Of a DNA stretch of 9,991 nt, positions 7,148-9,991 are shown piece by piece. This DNA comes from an uncultured Moraxella sp. (lineage in GTDB: Bacteria > Pseudomonadota > Gammaproteobacteria > Pseudomonadales > Moraxellaceae). The stretch is from the NCBI GenBank assembly GCA_927911235.1, contig CAKMOY010000027.1, positions 1-9,991 on the forward strand, written 5' to 3'. Every line of letters starts with the position of its first letter. Positions within the stretch are counted from its first letter, which is position 1. The position numbers and the translations under genes were made by a program. The notes beneath the pieces are model-generated. The model had not been told where the DNA came from. It did not search any database and was given only the letters and a program-made list of their open reading frames with translations.

Positions 7148-9778
7148 TTAAGCCAATTGAGCAACCTTGATTTCATCAGGGTTAATCGTATTTGCTTCTT
7201 CTAAATACGCTGTCATACGGTCAAAATTCATGTATTTGTAAATTTCTGCCGACATACTATTTAGTTTACCTGCGTATTGTTGGTATTCTTCGTTGGTTGG
7301 CAATTTACCCAATACAGATGCAACCGCTGCAAGTTCCGCAGAAGCCAAGTACACATTTGCACCTTGACCTAGACGGTTCGGGAAGTTACGAGTTGAAGTA
7401 GAAACCGCTGTTGATTTTGGTGCGATACGAGCTTGGTTACCCATACATAGTGAACAACCCGGCATTTCCGTTCTTGCCCCTGCTTGTGCAAATACGTTGT
7501 ACAAGCCTTCGTCCATCAATTGACGTTCGTCCATTTTGGTCGGTGGTGCAATCCATAGACGAGTTGTCAAGCTACCTGCAGGTACTTCTGTCAATAGGTT
7601 CGCCGCCGCACGGAAATGTCCGATGTTAGTCATACATGAACCGATGAATACTTCATCAATCTTGTCGCCTGCTACGTCTGCCAAGGTTTTGGCATCGTCT
7701 GGATCATTTGGACAGCATAAAATTGGCTCTTTAATCGCACTCATGTCAATGGTAATGTCAGCTGCGTATTCCGCATCAGCGTCCGCACGCAGTAGGTTTG
7801 GTTTTGCCAACCAGTTTTCCATGCCTTTGATACGGCGTGCCAAGGTACGTGCATCGCCATAGCCTTCAGCAATCATCCATTTTAACAAGGTGATATTAGA
7901 AGTTAAGTATTCTTTAACAGATTCCTCAGATAAAGTAATCGTACAACCTGCAGCCGAACGCTCTGCTGACGCATCAGACAATTCAAACGCTTGTTCAACG
8001 GTTAAATCTTCCAAGCCTTCAATCTCTAAAATACGACCGTTAAAGACGTTTTTCTTACCTGCTTTTTCAACAGTCAAAAGACCTTCTTTAATCGCTTGTA
8101 GCGGAATTGCATGAACCAAATCACGCAAGGTAATGCCCGGTTGCATCTCACCCACGAAACGCACACGCACAGATTCTGGCATATCTAACGGCATAACGCC
8201 TGTCGCTGCAGCGAATGCCACTAGACCAGAACCTGCAGGGAACGAAATACCCATAGGGAAACGAGTGTGCGAGTCGCCACCTGTACCAACAGTATCAGGC
8301 AATAGCATACGGTTCAACCATGAGTGGATAATACCGTCCCCCGGACGAAGTGAGACACCGCCACGATTCATGATAAAGTCAGGTAGTGTGTGCTGAGTTT
8401 CTACGTCAATTGGCTTTGGATACGCAGCGGTATGACAGAAAGACTGCATAACTAAATCAGCCGAGAAACCTAAACACGCCAAATCTTTTAACTCATCACG
8501 AGTCATCGGGCCTGTGGTATCTTGTGAGCCGACCGTTGTCATTTTTGGTTCGCAGTATGCACCTGGGCGAACGCCTTTGCCTTCTGGCAAGCCACACGCA
8601 CGACCAACCATTTTTTGAGCCAAAGTAAAGCCTTTGCCTGTGTCTGCAGGTTGTTCTGGTTGTGCGAATACGTCTGATTGACCTAAGCCAAGATATTCAC
8701 GAGCTTTATTTGTCAAACCACGACCGATAATTAGCGGAATACGACCACCTGCACGCACTTCGTCAAGTAGTGTTGGTGATTTTAATTCAAACGTTGATAA
8801 CACTTCGTCAGAGTCGTGTTTAGTGATTTTACCATCATGTGGGTAAATATCAAACACATCGCCCATATTTAGCTTGCTTACATCAACTTCAATCGGCAAT
8901 GCACCTGCATCTTCCATTGTGTTAAAGAAAATCGGTGCGATTTTACCGCCCAAGCATAGACCGCCTGCACGTTTGTTTGGCACGCCTTTAATGTCATCGC
9001 CCATTAGCCACAATACTGAGTTTGTCGCTGATTTACGGCTTGAGCCTGTACCGACAACATCACCAACATACGCCAATTGAATGCCGTCTTTCTTCATTTC
9101 TTCAATTTGTTTCATTGGTCCAATCACGCCGTCTTGGTCTGGATTGATACCATCACGAGCATTTTTTAACATTGCCAAAGCGTGTAGTGGAATATCTGGA
9201 CGGCTCCAAGCATCTTGTGCTGGCGATAGGTCGTCTGTATTGGTTTCGCCTGTTACTTTGAACGTTTTGTAAGTGGCTTTTTTAGGCACTTCTGGACGGC
9301 TTGTAAACCATTCTGCATTCGCCCAAGATTGAATGACATCTTTGGCAACTTCGTTACCTGCGTCTGCTTTATCCGTTACATCATGAAACGCATCAAATAC
9401 AAGTAGCGTGTGTTTTAACGCTTCACCTGCATCTTTTGCCAATTCTTTGTCGTCCAATGCGTCAATTAACGGCTGAACGTTGTAACCGCCTTGCATTTGA
9501 CCCAATAATTCAATCGCTTTTTGTTTGCTAACCAGTGGTGAAGCCGCTTCACCTTTAACAATGGCTGCCAAGAATCCTGCTTTAACATATGCCGCTTGGT
9601 CCACCCCCGGTGGGATACGATTTTCTAATAAATCAACCAAAAACGCCTCTTCACCTGCAGGTGGATTTTTTAACAAATCAACCAAACCTGCAACTTGATT
9701 TTCGTTTAGTGGCTGTGGCACAACGCCTTGAGCCTCACGCTCGGCAACGTGTTTACGATAGTCTTCTAACATCGACAT
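7148..9778 (-). CDS. acnB: Bifunctional aconitate hydratase 2 / 2-methylisocitrate dehydratase
   Basis: AcnB interconverts citrate, cis-aconitate and isocitrate in the TCA cycle, and also acts on 2-methylisocitrate in propionate breakdown. When it loses its cluster under iron starvation or oxidative stress, the E. coli protein binds mRNAs. Order: an N-terminal HEAT-like domain (about 1-160), a swivel domain with [15 protein letters not shown] and [16 protein letters not shown], then the cluster-binding core. That core has [31 protein letters not shown] and the cluster cysteines in [11 protein letters not shown] and [12 protein letters not shown]. It is colinear with E. coli AcnB (865 aa) and has no frameshift. 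The frame is open to an ATG at 9808 (886 aa). However AGAGGA (9786-9791) sits 7 bases before the ATG at 9778, the upstream ATG has no ribosome site, and E. coli homology begins at the Met at 9772. I therefore start at 9778 (876 aa). It is single-gene, with its own terminator. Confidence 0.97.
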   Translation of the reverse strand: MSMLEDYRKHVAEREAQGVVPQPLNENQVAGLVDLLKNPPAGEEAFLVDLLENRIPPGVDQAAYVKAGFLAAIVKGEAASPLVSKQKAIELLGQMQGGYNVQPLIDALDDKELAKDAGEALKHTLLVFDAFHDVTDKADAGNEVAKDVIQSWANAEWFTSRPEVPKKATYKTFKVTGETNTDDLSPAQDAWSRPDIPLHALAMLKNARDGINPDQDGVIGPMKQIEEMKKDGIQLAYVGDVVGTGSSRKSATNSVLWLMGDDIKGVPNKRAGGLCLGGKIAPIFFNTMEDAGALPIEVDVSKLNMGDVFDIYPHDGKITKHDSDEVLSTFELKSPTLLDEVRAGGRIPLIIGRGLTNKAREYLGLGQSDVFAQPEQPADTGKGFTLAQKMVGRACGLPEGKGVRPGAYCEPKMTTVGSQDTTGPMTRDELKDLACLGFSADLVMQSFCHTAAYPKPIDVETQHTLPDFIMNRGGVSLRPGDGIIHSWLNRMLLPDTVGTGGDSHTRFPMGISFPAGSGLVAFAAATGVMPLDMPESVRVRFVGEMQPGITLRDLVHAIPLQAIKEGLLTVEKAGKKNVFNGRILEIEGLEDLTVEQAFELSDASAERSAAGCTITLSEESVKEYLTSNITLLKWMIAEGYGDARTLARRIKGMENWLAKPNLLRADADAEYAADITIDMSAIKEPILCCPNDPDDAKTLADVAGDKIDEVFIGSCMTNIGHFRAAANLLTEVPAGSLTTRLWIAPPTKMDERQLMDEGLYNVFAQAGARTEMPGCSLCMGNQARIAPKSTAVSTSTRNFPNRLGQGANVYLASAELAAVASVLGKLPTNEEYQQYAGKLNSMSAEIYKYMNFDRMTAYLEEANTINPDEIKVAQLA

Positions 9779-9785
9779 AAAATCG

Positions 9786-9791
9786 TCCTCT
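9786..9791 (-). promoter_or_regulatory. Ribosome binding site that decides the acnB start
   Basis: On the minus strand AGAGGA lies 7 bases before the ATG at 9778 and 13 before the ATG at 9772. It lies downstream of the ATG at 9808, so it cannot serve that codon. It supports [10 protein letters not shown] as the true N-terminus rather than the longest reading. Confidence 0.7.
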
Positions 9792-9808
9792 TTATCATGA
9801 TTTGGCAT

Positions 9809-9991
9809 AATACTTGGGTGGCAAATAGTTAAATAGTTATATGCGACCTCATATTTATGCGTGGGGTTAAAGCTAAGAACCTGGTATTCACAACATTACG
9901 CAGTAAAATTTTACAGATTTTTAACAAAAATTTGTTTGCTTTTGCATGAAAAATGGCTAAATCTTGCTTTTCTTTGTCAAAAACTTGCCTG
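9809..9991. other. acnB leader and upstream region, no gene seen
   Basis: About 180 A/T-rich bases lie upstream of acnB. Read on the minus strand they hold a TTGACA at about 9973-9978 without a fitting -10 at 16-18 bases, and a TATAAC nearer the gene without a -35. The acnB promoter is presumably here but I cannot place it. A plus-strand ATG at 9953 opens 13 codons to the window edge, too few to call. Confidence 0.5.

Noticed and set aside
7192..9272. Several plus-strand open frames of 60-110 codons within 7192-9780.
   Set aside because: They are opposite-strand shadows of acnB, which is intact, highly conserved and explains the coding pattern.
9953..9991. Start of a plus-strand gene running off the right edge (MAKSCFSLS...).
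   Set aside because: Only 13 codons are visible, with no ribosome site and no recognisable sequence.

Overview
The window looks like a stretch of ordinary chromosome from an AT-rich gammaproteobacterium, most likely Moraxellaceae (Moraxella or a close relative). This is judged from E. coli-like SdaA, NtrB, NtrC, RimO and AcnB proteins, A/T-rich intergenic DNA, and Asn/Asp/Lys-rich low-complexity linkers. I see no phage genes, insertion sequence, CRISPR array or island, and I did not find an undescribed system.

Layout. Positions 1-148 are A/T-rich with a possible promoter. The small SRP RNA gene ffs is at 149-256, with a strong intrinsic terminator at 323-353. Next comes sdaA (L-serine ammonia-lyase, + strand, 413-1841). 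It converges on a minus-strand pair: ntrC (1894-3588), preceded in transcription by ntrB (3637-4831). Together these form a nitrogen-regulation two-component system. Divergent from ntrB is rimO (+, 5029-6491), which modifies ribosomal protein S12. Three bases after rimO lies a decayed isochorismatase-family relic (6495-6762), then a tiny AbrB-like antitoxin ORF (6808-6939). A two-way terminator (7102-7130) closes acnB (minus strand, 7148-9778 or 9808), the TCA-cycle aconitase. The last ~180 bases are the acnB leader with no gene I can support.

The most striking property is damage. Four conserved genes (sdaA, ntrC, ntrB, rimO) are each broken by one-base indels, nine in all, and eight of them lie in homopolymer runs of two or more bases. 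Undoing each indel restores family-typical protein with every key motif. This is the signature of homopolymer errors in the read or assembly rather than gene death, so I annotate these four as single genes with frameshifts. The isochorismatase relic is different. It has in-frame nonsense codons, a frameshift and loss of its C-terminal half, and looks like a true pseudogene. acnB is intact.

Functionally the genes are housekeeping and nitrogen/carbon metabolism: protein targeting (ffs), serine breakdown to pyruvate plus ammonia (sdaA), the ammonia/glutamine response (ntrBC), translation (rimO) and the TCA cycle (acnB). They do not form one pathway.
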